Shown piece by piece: positions 43,068 through 51,135 of a stretch of 64,000 nucleotides of DNA (its first letter is position 1; every line of letters begins with the position of its first letter). The DNA lies in contig NZ_CP046622.1 of NCBI RefSeq assembly GCF_009755665.1, positions 4,340,001 through 4,404,000 of the forward strand, read 5' to 3'. A program made the position numbers and the translations under genes. Source of the DNA: Variovorax paradoxus (lineage in GTDB: Bacteria > Pseudomonadota > Gammaproteobacteria > Burkholderiales > Burkholderiaceae_C). The notes beneath the pieces are model-generated. The model was not told the DNA's origin. It saw only the letters and a list, made by a program, of their open reading frames with translations, and did not search any database.

Positions 43068-44006
43068 TCAGTGCAGGCTGGTGGGCCGGCCCGATGCCAC
43101 CCATGCATCGAGCCCGCCGGTGAGCGGGAGCGCGCGGCGCGCACCGCGGGCCAGCAGCACGCGCGCGGCCTGGGCGGCCGACACCTCGTTGGGGCAATTG
43201 CAGTAAAGCACCACGTCGCGCCCGCCGATAACCGGCAGTTCTCCGTGCCGCTGCTGCAGCGCCTTGAGCGTGTACGACAGCGCACCCGGAATGCGGCGCG
43301 GGTCGACCTGCAGGCCCGCCTCGCCGCGCACGTCGATGACCAGCGGCGGCGCTTCGCCGGCCAGAAGATCGTGCAGCTCGTCCACGGTGATGCGCGACAT
43401 GCCGGTGAGCCGCATGAACGCGCGGCGGCGCCAGTAGCGCACCACCAGCATCACGGCCAGCACCACCACCAGCGCGAGCGTTGCGATGCCGCCGGCCTGC
43501 GCGAGCATGGCCAGCACCTCCTGGATCTGCTCGCGAAAGGCCCAGCCAAGCCCCAGGAAAACGCCGGTCCAGATGAGCGCGGCACCAATGTCGAACCCGA
43601 TGAAGCGCCAGACCGACATGCCCAGCGCGCCGGCCATCGGCGGCGCCACCACCGAGACGCCGGGCACGAACTTGGCGGCCACCAGCGAGAGGCCGCCCCA
43701 TCGGCCGATGAGCGATTCGCCGCGCCGCACGCATGAGTCGGGCGACAGCGAGATGCGGCACAGAAGGCGCATGAAACGGTAGCCGAAGCGCCGCCCGGCA
43801 TAGAACCAGGCGCCGTCGCCCAGCAGGTTGGCCAGCACTGCAGCCAGCACCACGCCCACCACCGAGACGTTGCCTGCCGCCAGCAGCGCGCCCGAAACCA
43901 CCAGCACGGCTGCGGCGGGCACCGGCAAACCGAGGCGCGCGGCAAAGCTCGCCGCGAAGACGATCGCGATCGCGTTCTGCACCAGCAGCGACATCAGCTG
44001 TGCCAT
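43068..44006 (-). CDS. DedA/VTT membrane protein fused to a rhodanese domain
   Basis: A 312-residue fusion. Residues 1-190 form the DedA/SNARE-associated membrane domain, with 'GDGAWFYAGRRFGYRFMRLLCRI' and 'VAAKFVPGVSVVAPPMAGALGM' as family motifs. Residues about 205-310 are a rhodanese domain: 'LLAGEAPPLVIDVRGEAGLQVDPRRIPGAL' and the active-site loop 'VLYCNCPNEVSAAQAARVL'. DedA proteins move lipids across the membrane; rhodaneses carry persulfide sulfur. The join through a basic linker 'RYWRRRAFMRLTGMSR' is seamless and no frameshift is seen. Confidence 0.9.
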   Translation of the reverse strand: MAQLMSLLVQNAIAIVFAASFAARLGLPVPAAAVLVVSGALLAAGNVSVVGVVLAAVLANLLGDGAWFYAGRRFGYRFMRLLCRISLSPDSCVRRGESLIGRWGGLSLVAAKFVPGVSVVAPPMAGALGMSVWRFIGFDIGAALIWTGVFLGLGWAFREQIQEVLAMLAQAGGIATLALVVVLAVMLVVRYWRRRAFMRLTGMSRITVDELHDLLAGEAPPLVIDVRGEAGLQVDPRRIPGALSYTLKALQQRHGELPVIGGRDVVLYCNCPNEVSAAQAARVLLARGARRALPLTGGLDAWVASGRPTSLH

Positions 44007-44043
44007 GGCAGCACCGCGAGGTGGGGGGTCACTTGTTCGGGGC

Positions 44044-45054
44044 CTAACGGGGCGCGTCGCCCTTGCGGTATTCGGCCGTGAGCTCGTCGAGCTTCTGCTT
44101 CAGGGCAGGGTCGAGCTTGTATTCCGCCGCTGCAAGAGTGGCGTCGAGCTGTTCGGGCCGGCTGGCGCCGAGCAGCGGCGCTGTGATGAGCGGGTTGGCC
44201 ATGACCCACGCCACCGCCAGCGTGGCCAGCGGCACCCCGGCTTCGTCGGCGAGCTTGTGCAACTGCGTCACGGTGTTGAAGCTACGCTCGTTCCAGTAGC
44301 GGTCTTGATACATGCCGCCCGCGGTGCCGAGCGTGAAGCGGGTGTTTTCCTCGGGCTTGGCGCCGGGCTTGTACTTGCCGGTGAGCAGCCCACCGGCCAG
44401 CGGGTTGTACGGAATCACGCCCAGGCCTTCTTCGCCTGCGAGCGGCAGCAGCTCGCGCTCTATTTCGCGGAACAGCAGGCTGTAGCGCGGCTGCACCGAC
44501 ACATAGCGCGTGAGCTTGTGCAGCTCGGCCTTGCCGAGTGCGCGGGCCAGCCGGTAGGCCAGGAAGTTGGACACGCCGATGTAGCGCGCGCGGCCGGACT
44601 TGACGATGACGTCGAGCGCCTCCAGGCTCTCTTCGAGCGGTGTCTCGCGGTCGTCGCTGTGCAGCTGGTACAGGTCGACATGGTCGGTCTGCAGCCGCTT
44701 GAGCGAAGCGTCGATGGCGTCGAGCAGGTGCTTGCGCGATGCACCCTGGTCCCAGCTGTTGGGGCCGACCTTGCCTACGGCCTTTGTGGCCACCACGAAG
44801 CGGCGGCGCCCGGTGGGACCTTGCTTTTGCAGCCATCGGCCGATGATCTCTTCGGTGCGACCCGTGGTCTCGACCGTGCCGCCCAGCGGGTACACGTCGG
44901 CCGTATCCAGAAAGTTGATGCCGCCTTCCGCGGCCTTGTCGAGGATGCGGTGCGACACGGCCTCGTCGGTCTGCAGGCCGAAGGTCATGGTGCCGAGCGC
45001 AAGGCGCGACACGGTCAGGCCCGTGCGGCCGAGCCGGGTGGTGGGAATGCTCAT
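44044..45054 (-). CDS. Aldo/keto reductase
   Basis: A 336-residue AKR. Catalytic tetrad: D and Y in 'INFLDTADVYPLG', K in 'FVVATKAVGKVG' and H in 'DLYQLHSDD'. The N-terminus 'IPTTRLGRTGLTVSRLALGTMTFG' and 'GVSNFLAYRLARAL' are typical of the YajO/potassium-channel-beta-like group, which reduces aldehydes with NADPH. Start ATG 45054 is taken; the frame extends further without homology. It stands between a membrane fusion gene and an exporter, with no shared pathway visible. Confidence 0.9.
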   Translation of the reverse strand: MSIPTTRLGRTGLTVSRLALGTMTFGLQTDEAVSHRILDKAAEGGINFLDTADVYPLGGTVETTGRTEEIIGRWLQKQGPTGRRRFVVATKAVGKVGPNSWDQGASRKHLLDAIDASLKRLQTDHVDLYQLHSDDRETPLEESLEALDVIVKSGRARYIGVSNFLAYRLARALGKAELHKLTRYVSVQPRYSLLFREIERELLPLAGEEGLGVIPYNPLAGGLLTGKYKPGAKPEENTRFTLGTAGGMYQDRYWNERSFNTVTQLHKLADEAGVPLATLAVAWVMANPLITAPLLGASRPEQLDATLAAAEYKLDPALKQKLDELTAEYRKGDAPR

Positions 45055-45142
45055 GGTGGTCTCGATCCGAAGCGATGAGAGAGGTGTGGAAGGGCGGCGG
45101 TCATCATAGACACGGCCGCGCAATCCTGCATGTCCCGGTCTT

Positions 45143-46399
45143 TCAGGTCGCTTCGAGCCGGCCGCCCTGCCGCGCGCCGGCGCGTGCGCTCATCACGGCC
45201 CAGCCGAAGATGCCGATGCCGGCCAGCGCCAACAGCGCCCCGACCCACCCGGTCGAGGTCCAGCCCAGGCCCGCCGCAATCGCCACGCCGCCGAGCCACG
45301 CGCCGAGCGCGTTGGCCATGTTGAAGGCCGAGTGGTTGAGCGCGGCGGCAAGCGTCTGCGCGTCGCCCGCTACGTCCATCAGGCGGATCTGCAGCGCCGG
45401 GCCGATGGCGACGGTAGTGCCGATAAGAAACACGTTGAACGCCGCGGTAAAGACGTTGTGCGCCGCGAACGTGAACATGGCGAGCACCAGCGCCGCATAC
45501 ACCAGCAGGCCGCCGATGGTGCGCATGAGCGACTTGTCGGCCAGCCGCGAACCGACGAGGTTGCCCGTGACCATGCCCAGGCCGAACAGCGCAAGCACGA
45601 AGGGCACGCCGCCCAAAGGCAAGCCAGCCACTTCGATGAGCGTGGGCTTGATGTAGCTGAACACGGAGAACATGCCGCCGAAGCCAATGGCGCCGATGCC
45701 GAGCGTGAACCACACCTGCTTGCGCTTGAGCGCGCCAAGCTCGCGCCAGGGGCTGGCACCCGCGGGCGCCGCAAGATCGGGAATGTCGCGGCGCAGCAGC
45801 GCCACGGCAATGAGCGCGATGACACCGACGAACACGAAGGCCGCGCGCCAGCCGAACAGCTGGCCGAGCCACGCGGCAATCGGCACGCCGACGAGCGTGG
45901 CGCCTGTGAGACCCAGCATGACAAGGCCCACGGCCCGCGCGCGCCGTCCGGGTGGCGCAAGCGTGGCCGCCACCAGCGCGGCAACGCCAAAGTAGGTGCC
46001 GTGCGGCAGGCCGGTCGCAAAGCGCAGCAGGTTGAGCGACATGTAGCCCGGCGCCATGGCGCTGGCAAAGTTGCCGGCGGCAAAAATGGCCATGAGCACA
46101 ATCAGCAGCGCGCGCCGGCGCCAACCCGCGGCAAGCACCGCGAGCACGGGCGCGCCGATGACCACACCCAGCGCATAGGCGCTGATGACGTGGCCCGCCT
46201 GAGGAATGGTGACGTCGATGTCGCGCGCAACCTCGGGCAGCAGGCCCATGATGACGAATTCACCCGTACCGATGGCAAAGCCGCCCACGCCGAGCGCGAG
46301 CACGGCCCGCAAGAAGTTGACGGGCCGAGGCGACGCAGACGAAGAAGAGGAAATGTCGGTGTCCGCGCCAACATCGGGCGCGGGTGGGGAGGCGTTCAA
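45143..46399 (-). CDS. MFS transporter, AraJ/sugar-efflux type
   Basis: A 418-residue transporter starting at TTG 46399, which has AGGAG seven bases upstream. Twelve predicted membrane segments. The first has the DHA1/AraJ marks 'GGFAIGTGEFVIMGLLPEVARDI' and 'ISAYALGVVIGAPVLAVLA'; 'GLPHGTYFGVAALVAATL' follows in TM4. These proteins export sugars or drugs by proton antiport. It is read in the same direction as urtE but lies downstream of the urt operon end. Confidence 0.9.
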   Translation of the reverse strand: MNASPPAPDVGADTDISSSSSASPRPVNFLRAVLALGVGGFAIGTGEFVIMGLLPEVARDIDVTIPQAGHVISAYALGVVIGAPVLAVLAAGWRRRALLIVLMAIFAAGNFASAMAPGYMSLNLLRFATGLPHGTYFGVAALVAATLAPPGRRARAVGLVMLGLTGATLVGVPIAAWLGQLFGWRAAFVFVGVIALIAVALLRRDIPDLAAPAGASPWRELGALKRKQVWFTLGIGAIGFGGMFSVFSYIKPTLIEVAGLPLGGVPFVLALFGLGMVTGNLVGSRLADKSLMRTIGGLLVYAALVLAMFTFAAHNVFTAAFNVFLIGTTVAIGPALQIRLMDVAGDAQTLAAALNHSAFNMANALGAWLGGVAIAAGLGWTSTGWVGALLALAGIGIFGWAVMSARAGARQGGRLEAT

Positions 46400-46520
46400 G
46401 GCCAGGCTCCTGGGAGGGTGCCCGGCGGCGACGGGCAGAGCCCGATTTTAGGGTAAACCCTGAACTGCTGCCGATACGCAGATGGCGAAGGGCCGATACC
46501 CGGAATGGGCTTTTATGGCT

Positions 46521-46539
46521 TCTGACCCGAACGGTCAGA
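46521..46539 (-). terminator. Hairpin overlapping the urtE stop codon
   Basis: TCTGACC and GGTCAGA pair perfectly over a five-base loop. The right arm contains the urtE stop codon. On the minus strand the stem is followed by AGCCATAAAAG, not a T run, so it may mark or protect the 3' end of the urt message rather than being a strong intrinsic terminator. Confidence 0.35.
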
Positions 46540-47227
46540 TAGCGACGAGCTGCCGCACGCCCTGTGCTTCCATGTCCTTGCCCAAGCCGCGCGCGATCAC
46601 CTCGCCGCGTTCCATCACCAGGTAGTCGTCGGCCAGCTCCTCTGCAAAGTCGTAGTACTGCTCGCACAGCACGATGGCCATGTCGCCGCGGTCGGCCAGC
46701 ATACGGATGACGCGGCCGATGTCCTTGATGATGCTGGGCTGAATGCCTTCGGTGGGCTCGTCGAGGATCAGGAGCTTGGGCTTGGGTGCAAGCGCGCGGG
46801 CAATGGCCAATTGCTGCTGCTGCCCGCCCGAGAGATCGCCGCCTCTTCTGTTGATCATCTGCTTGAGCACGGGGAACAGCTCGAACAGTTCTGATGGAAT
46901 GGGCGTGCTGCCGCTCTTGTAGGCCAGGCCCATGCGCAGGTTTTCTTCGACGGTGAGTCGCGCAAAAATTTCGCGGCCCTGGGGGACGAAGCCGATGCCG
47001 GCTCTTGCCCGCTCGTATGGCGTGGCCTTGTGGATCGGCTTGCCCTCGAGCTCGATGCTGCCGCTCTTGATGGGAACGAGCCCCATCAGCGACTTGAGCA
47101 GCGTGGTCTTGCCTACGCCGTTGCGGCCCAGCAGCACCGTGACCTTGCCGAGCGTGGCCTCGAAGCTCACGTCGCGCAGGATGTGGGAGCCGCCGTAGTA
47201 CTGGTGGATGTTCTTGACTGTCAGCAT
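46535..47227 (-). CDS. urtE: Urea ABC transporter ATPase UrtE
   Basis: A 230-residue ATPase of the LivF type. Walker A 'GRNGVGKTT' near residue 34, Q loop, signature 'LSGGQQQQLAIARAL', Walker B 'LLILDEPTEGIQPSIIKDIG' and the switch region 'VLCEQYYDFAEELAD'. The 'TEGIQPSI' and 'RRGGDLSGGQ' text is characteristic of UrtE over other branched-chain-type ATPases. It powers urea import with UrtD. Last gene of the operon, 12 bases after urtD. Confidence 0.93.
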   Translation of the reverse strand: MLTVKNIHQYYGGSHILRDVSFEATLGKVTVLLGRNGVGKTTLLKSLMGLVPIKSGSIELEGKPIHKATPYERARAGIGFVPQGREIFARLTVEENLRMGLAYKSGSTPIPSELFELFPVLKQMINRRGGDLSGGQQQQLAIARALAPKPKLLILDEPTEGIQPSIIKDIGRVIRMLADRGDMAIVLCEQYYDFAEELADDYLVMERGEVIARGLGKDMEAQGVRQLVAI

Positions 47228-47239
47228 GAAATCGATTCC

Positions 47240-48118
47240 TCAGCGGCCAAGATAAACCTCGATCACGCGCTCATCGGCCTGCACCTCGTCCAACGTGCCC
47301 TGCGCCAGTACCGATCCATCGCACAGCACCGTCACGATCTCGGAGATCGTGCGGATGAAGCTCATGTCGTGCTCCACCACCATCAGCGAGTGCTTGCCCT
47401 TGAGCGTGAGAAAAAGCTCGGCGGTGCGCGCCGTTTCCTCATCGGTCATGCCGGCCACGGGTTCGTCGAGCAGCAGCAGCTTCGGGTCCTGCATCAGCAG
47501 CATGCCTATCTCGAGCCATTGCTTCTGTCCGTGGCTCAGGTTGCCCGCCAGGCGCGACACGCTCTCGGCCAGGTGAATGGTGTGCAGCACTTCGGCCAGC
47601 CGGTCGCTCTGCGCCGAGTCGAGCCTGAACAGCATCGACGCCCGTACGCCCTTGTTGGTCTTGAGCGCGAGCTCGAGGTTTTCGAACACGGTGAGATGCT
47701 CGAACACGGTCGGCTTCTGGAACTTGCGGCCGATGCCGAGTTGCGCAATTTCGGCTTCGCGGTGGCGCAGCAGATCGATGGTGCTGCCGAAGAACACCGT
47801 GCCTTCGTCGGGCCGGGTCTTGCCGGTGATGATGTCCATCATCGTCGTCTTGCCCGCACCGTTGGGGCCGATGATGCAGCGCAGCTCGCCCGGCGCAATG
47901 TCGAGAGACAGCTTGTTGATGGCCTTGAAGCCGTCGAAGCTCACGCTCACGTCTTCAAGGTACAGGATGCGGCCGTGCGTCACGTCGACCTCGCCCGGCG
48001 TGGCAATGCGGCCGAAGCCAGCGGAACGGCCGCCGGACTCGGTGCTGCCACTCACATAGTGAATGCCGTGGGCGCGTGCGGCGCGCTCGGCGCCGGCTTC
48101 CATCAGGTCGGGTGTCAT
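47240..48118 (-). CDS. urtD: Urea ABC transporter ATPase UrtD
   Basis: A 292-residue ATPase of the LivG type. Walker A 'GPNGAGKTT' near residue 84, 'GIGRKFQKPTVFEHLTVFENLEL' Q-loop region typical of UrtD, signature 'LSHGQKQWLEIG', Walker B 'LLLLDEPVAGM' and switch H in 'VVEHDMSFI'. The N-terminal 45 residues precede the ABC core. ATG 48118 overlaps the stop of a 20-codon frame and has GGAGG seven bases upstream inside that frame. Confidence 0.94.
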   Translation of the reverse strand: MTPDLMEAGAERAARAHGIHYVSGSTESGGRSAGFGRIATPGEVDVTHGRILYLEDVSVSFDGFKAINKLSLDIAPGELRCIIGPNGAGKTTMMDIITGKTRPDEGTVFFGSTIDLLRHREAEIAQLGIGRKFQKPTVFEHLTVFENLELALKTNKGVRASMLFRLDSAQSDRLAEVLHTIHLAESVSRLAGNLSHGQKQWLEIGMLLMQDPKLLLLDEPVAGMTDEETARTAELFLTLKGKHSLMVVEHDMSFIRTISEIVTVLCDGSVLAQGTLDEVQADERVIEVYLGR

Positions 48119-48177
48119 TCAGAAACCTCCGCGCTTTGCGCTGCGGTATTCGCCTTGGGAGCGGCCCGGCGGCTCAT
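48115..48177 (-). CDS. 20-codon coupled reading frame between urtC and urtD
   Basis: A short frame beginning MSRRAAPKAN and ending AEVSE. Its ATG overlaps the urtC stop (ATGA at 48177-48174), and its TGA overlaps the urtD ATG (ATGA at 48118-48115). It contains the urtD ribosome-binding GGAGG. It is therefore placed to pass ribosomes from urtC to urtD. The peptide is basic at the start and has no hydrophobic stretch. Whether it is translated or functions as a peptide is unknown. Confidence 0.45.
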   Translation of the reverse strand: MSRRAAPKANTAAQSAEVSE

Positions 48178-49403
48178 GCGCGCGCTCCCTTCACTTCGGG
48201 CGCGAGCGGCGCATGCAGCGCCTCGGGCTCCATGCCCTGCGCGGCAGCCATGGCGCGCTGCGCTTCCTCGCGGCCGGCACTCGGTGCAGCGGGCGCCGCC
48301 TTCTCGCGGGACAGCCATTTCTTCACCAGCCCCACGATGCCGTTCGGCAGGAACAGCGTGACGGCAATGAACAACGCACCCAGAAAGTAAAGCCAGTATT
48401 CCGGGTACGCGACGGTGAGCCAGCTCTTCGCACCGTTGACGATGAAAGCGCCGATGATCGGTCCGATGAGCGTTGCGCGACCGCCCACGGCCGCCCAGAT
48501 CGCGATCTCGATGGAGTTGGCCGCGCTCATCTCGCCGGGGTTGATGATGCCGACCTGCGGCACATACAGCGCACCGGCAACGCCGCACATGATGGCCGAG
48601 ATGACCCAGATCGTGAGCTTGTAGGGCAGCGGGTTGTAGCCCGAGAACATCACACGCGTTTCCGCATCGCGAATGGCCTGCAGCACGCGGCCGAACTTGC
48701 TGCCGATGAGCCACCTGGCAAACAGGAAGAAGCCCAGCAGCGTAATGCCCGTGAGCGCAAACAGCGTCATGCGCATTTCTTGCGTCGCAATCGGAATACC
48801 CAGGATGCGCTTGAAGTCGGTAAAGCCGTTGTTGCCTCCGAAGCCCGTCTCGTTGCGGAAGAACAGCAGCATGGCCGCGAAAGTCATGGCCTGCGTGATG
48901 ATCGAAAAATACACGCCCTTGATGCGCGAGCGGAAGGCGAAGAAGCCGAACACGAAGGCGATGAGCCCCGGCACCGCGACGATGAGGATCAGCGTGGCGA
49001 TGAAGCTGTCGCTGAAGGTCCAGTGCCAAGGCAGCGTCTTCCAGTCGAGAAACACCATGAAGTCCGGCAGGTCGCTCTTGTAGTTGCCGTCGCGGCCGAT
49101 CTGCCGCATGAGGTACATGCCCATCATGTAGCCGCCCAGCGCGAAGAAGAGGCCATGGCCCAGCGAGAGAATGCCGGTGTAGCCCCAGATCAGGTCCATG
49201 GCCAGCGCGCAGATCGCGTAGCACATGATCTTGCCGACCAACGCCACGGCGTAGTCGCTCATGTGCACAGGGCTGTCCGCGGGCACCCATATGTTGAGCA
49301 CCGGCGCCACCGCGCACACCACGATCAGCGCAACGAAAAAGGCTGTCCAGCCCTTGCCGCTCAACAGCGGCCCCTTGGTGGGAAGTACGACCTCGCTGCT
49401 CAT
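48174..49403 (-). CDS. urtC: Urea ABC transporter permease UrtC
   Basis: A 409-residue LivM-type permease with about ten membrane segments. 'GYTGILSLGHGLFFALGGYMMGMYLM' near residue 75 and 'GGNNGFTDFKRILGIPI' are UrtC-type landmarks; 'AVGGRATLIGPIIGAFIVNGAKSW' is the conserved loop that contacts the ATPases. The start overlaps the urtB stop in an ATGA. A C-terminal tail of around 45 residues rich in A, P and E follows the last membrane segment. Confidence 0.94.
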   Translation of the reverse strand: MSSEVVLPTKGPLLSGKGWTAFFVALIVVCAVAPVLNIWVPADSPVHMSDYAVALVGKIMCYAICALAMDLIWGYTGILSLGHGLFFALGGYMMGMYLMRQIGRDGNYKSDLPDFMVFLDWKTLPWHWTFSDSFIATLILIVAVPGLIAFVFGFFAFRSRIKGVYFSIITQAMTFAAMLLFFRNETGFGGNNGFTDFKRILGIPIATQEMRMTLFALTGITLLGFFLFARWLIGSKFGRVLQAIRDAETRVMFSGYNPLPYKLTIWVISAIMCGVAGALYVPQVGIINPGEMSAANSIEIAIWAAVGGRATLIGPIIGAFIVNGAKSWLTVAYPEYWLYFLGALFIAVTLFLPNGIVGLVKKWLSREKAAPAAPSAGREEAQRAMAAAQGMEPEALHAPLAPEVKGARA

Positions 49404-50983
49404 GCTTCTGCGCTCCGGCCCTTCATGGCAAAGATGCCTTGAGGTCTCTTCTGAATGAAGATGATGATGAAAACGAGCACCGCGATCTTCGCGAGCACCG
49501 CGCCCGCCCAGCCCTCGATGAACTTGTTGAGAACGCCAAGACCCAGGGCCGCATACACGGTGCCCGCAAGCTGGCCGACGCCGCCCATCACGACCACCAT
49601 GAAGCTGTCGACGATATAGCTCTGGCCGAGGTCGGGCCCCACGTTGCCGATCTGGCTCAGCGCACAACCCGCAAGGCCCGCGATGCCGGAGCCAAGCGCA
49701 AAGGCGTAGGTGTCGATGCGCGCCGTGTTCACGCCCATGCACGAGGCAATGGGCCGGTTTTGCGTCACGCCGCGCACAAACAGGCCCAGGCGCGTGCGGG
49801 CGATGAGCCAGCCCATGGCCAGCAGCACCAGCGCCGCGAAGATGATGATGCAGATGCGGTTCCACGGCAGCGTGACGTTGCTCAGCATGGTGAAGCCGCC
49901 GCTCATCCAACCGGGGTTTTCCACGCCGACGTTCTGCGCGCCGAAGAGCGATCGCACAAGCTGCTGCAGCATCAGGCTGATGCCCCAGGTGGCAAGCAGC
50001 GTTTCGAGGGGGCGGCCGTAAAGAAATCGGATCACGCCGCGTTCGAGCACCGCGCCCACGAGCGCCGATGCCAGAAACGAAACCGGAATGGCTGCTACCA
50101 GGTACCAGCCGAATGCCGCCTCGGGCATGTACTTCTGGAAGATGCCCTGCATCACATAGGTGGCGTAGGCGCCGATCATCATCAGCTCGCCATGCGCCAT
50201 GTTGATGACGCCCATCAAGCCGTAGGTAATGGCGAGGCCTAGCGCGGCGAGCAGCAGCACCGAGCCCAGGCTGATGCCGCTGAACACGGCGTTGATGCGG
50301 TCGCCCCACACCAGCGAGCCGTCGATGCTTGCAATGGAAGCGACGATGGCGGCCTTGACGTCCGCCTCGGTTTCATCGGCCAGGCGCTGGTTGAGCAGCA
50401 GCTTGGTGTCGGGGCTGCTGTTGGCGCCGAGCTCCTTCGCGGCGGCCAGGCGCTTGGCCTTGTCGGCGCTGCCGAGCATGCTGGCAGCGCGCACCAGCTG
50501 GAGCTGCGCCTTGATGCCTGGGTTGGTCTCGGCGGCCAGCGCCTTCTCGACCATGGGTACACGCGACTCGTCGGGTTCCTTGAAGAGCGCCTGCGCGGCT
50601 TCGGCGCGCACCGCATCGTCCTTGCTCGTGAGCTTGAGCGCGGCCTGCGCGGCATCGAGCGCGCCGCGCATCAGGTTGTTGTTGACCACGTCCTCGGCCG
50701 TGTCGGGCACCTTCAACTCGGCGCCGGTCACGGGGTCGTAGCCTTTGTCGTCCTTCATCACGAAGACCTTGTCTTCGGTGTACTTGACCGCGCCTTCCGA
50801 CATGGCCTGGATGAAGGCCGCGGTTTTTTCGTCGGCCGTGAGCACGGCCTTGTTGAGGGCGGTGATGCGCGATTCGGATTCGCCCGAGGCAATGGCCTTG
50901 GCTTCGTCGGCGGTCAGCGCGTGGACGGCCGTCGCCATGAGCAGCAAGGCGGCGAGTGCACAGTGAAGGGGTCGTCGAAGCAT
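49400..50983 (-). CDS. urtB: Urea ABC transporter permease UrtB with long N-terminus
   Basis: A 527-residue LivH-type permease. A signal peptide (1-22, 'ALLLMATAVHA') is followed by about 200 mostly helical residues with HEAT-like pairs ('DDAVRAEAAQALFKEPDESRVPMVEKALAAETNPGIKAQLQLVRA') that should lie in the periplasm. The membrane part starts near residue 235 with 'GISLGSVLLLAALGLAITYGLMGVINMAHGELMMIGAY', the family signature. Such an extension is known in many proteobacterial UrtB. ATG 50983 gives the signal peptide. Confidence 0.94.
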   Translation of the reverse strand: MLRRPLHCALAALLLMATAVHALTADEAKAIASGESESRITALNKAVLTADEKTAAFIQAMSEGAVKYTEDKVFVMKDDKGYDPVTGAELKVPDTAEDVVNNNLMRGALDAAQAALKLTSKDDAVRAEAAQALFKEPDESRVPMVEKALAAETNPGIKAQLQLVRAASMLGSADKAKRLAAAKELGANSSPDTKLLLNQRLADETEADVKAAIVASIASIDGSLVWGDRINAVFSGISLGSVLLLAALGLAITYGLMGVINMAHGELMMIGAYATYVMQGIFQKYMPEAAFGWYLVAAIPVSFLASALVGAVLERGVIRFLYGRPLETLLATWGISLMLQQLVRSLFGAQNVGVENPGWMSGGFTMLSNVTLPWNRICIIIFAALVLLAMGWLIARTRLGLFVRGVTQNRPIASCMGVNTARIDTYAFALGSGIAGLAGCALSQIGNVGPDLGQSYIVDSFMVVVMGGVGQLAGTVYAALGLGVLNKFIEGWAGAVLAKIAVLVFIIIFIQKRPQGIFAMKGRSAEA

Positions 50984-51009
50984 TGTGAAAGTGGAAGTTG
51001 GGATTGGCT

Positions 51010-51121
51010 CCTTCGCCTTCCGGGGGAAGGTTGGGATGGGGGGCACGCGGCGCCTCGACAAGCGCAGTGCTCGAATCGACCGCCGTCAGCCCCCACCCCT
51101 GCCCTCCCCCGGAGGGGAGGG
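51010..51121. repeat. Inverted pair of REP-like elements between urtA and urtB
   Basis: Two imperfect copies of a G-rich element of about 35 bases, in opposite orientation: 51010-51044 and 51085-51121. Each has its own small stem (CCTTCC against GGAAGG on the left; CCCTCC against GGAGGG on the right) and a GGGG-rich tail. They align at roughly three quarters of positions. The pair can fold into a long stem in the urtAB transcript. Such elements commonly stabilise the upstream message or reduce expression of what follows. Confidence 0.65.
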
Positions 51122-51135
51122 AGAAAGAAACACAC

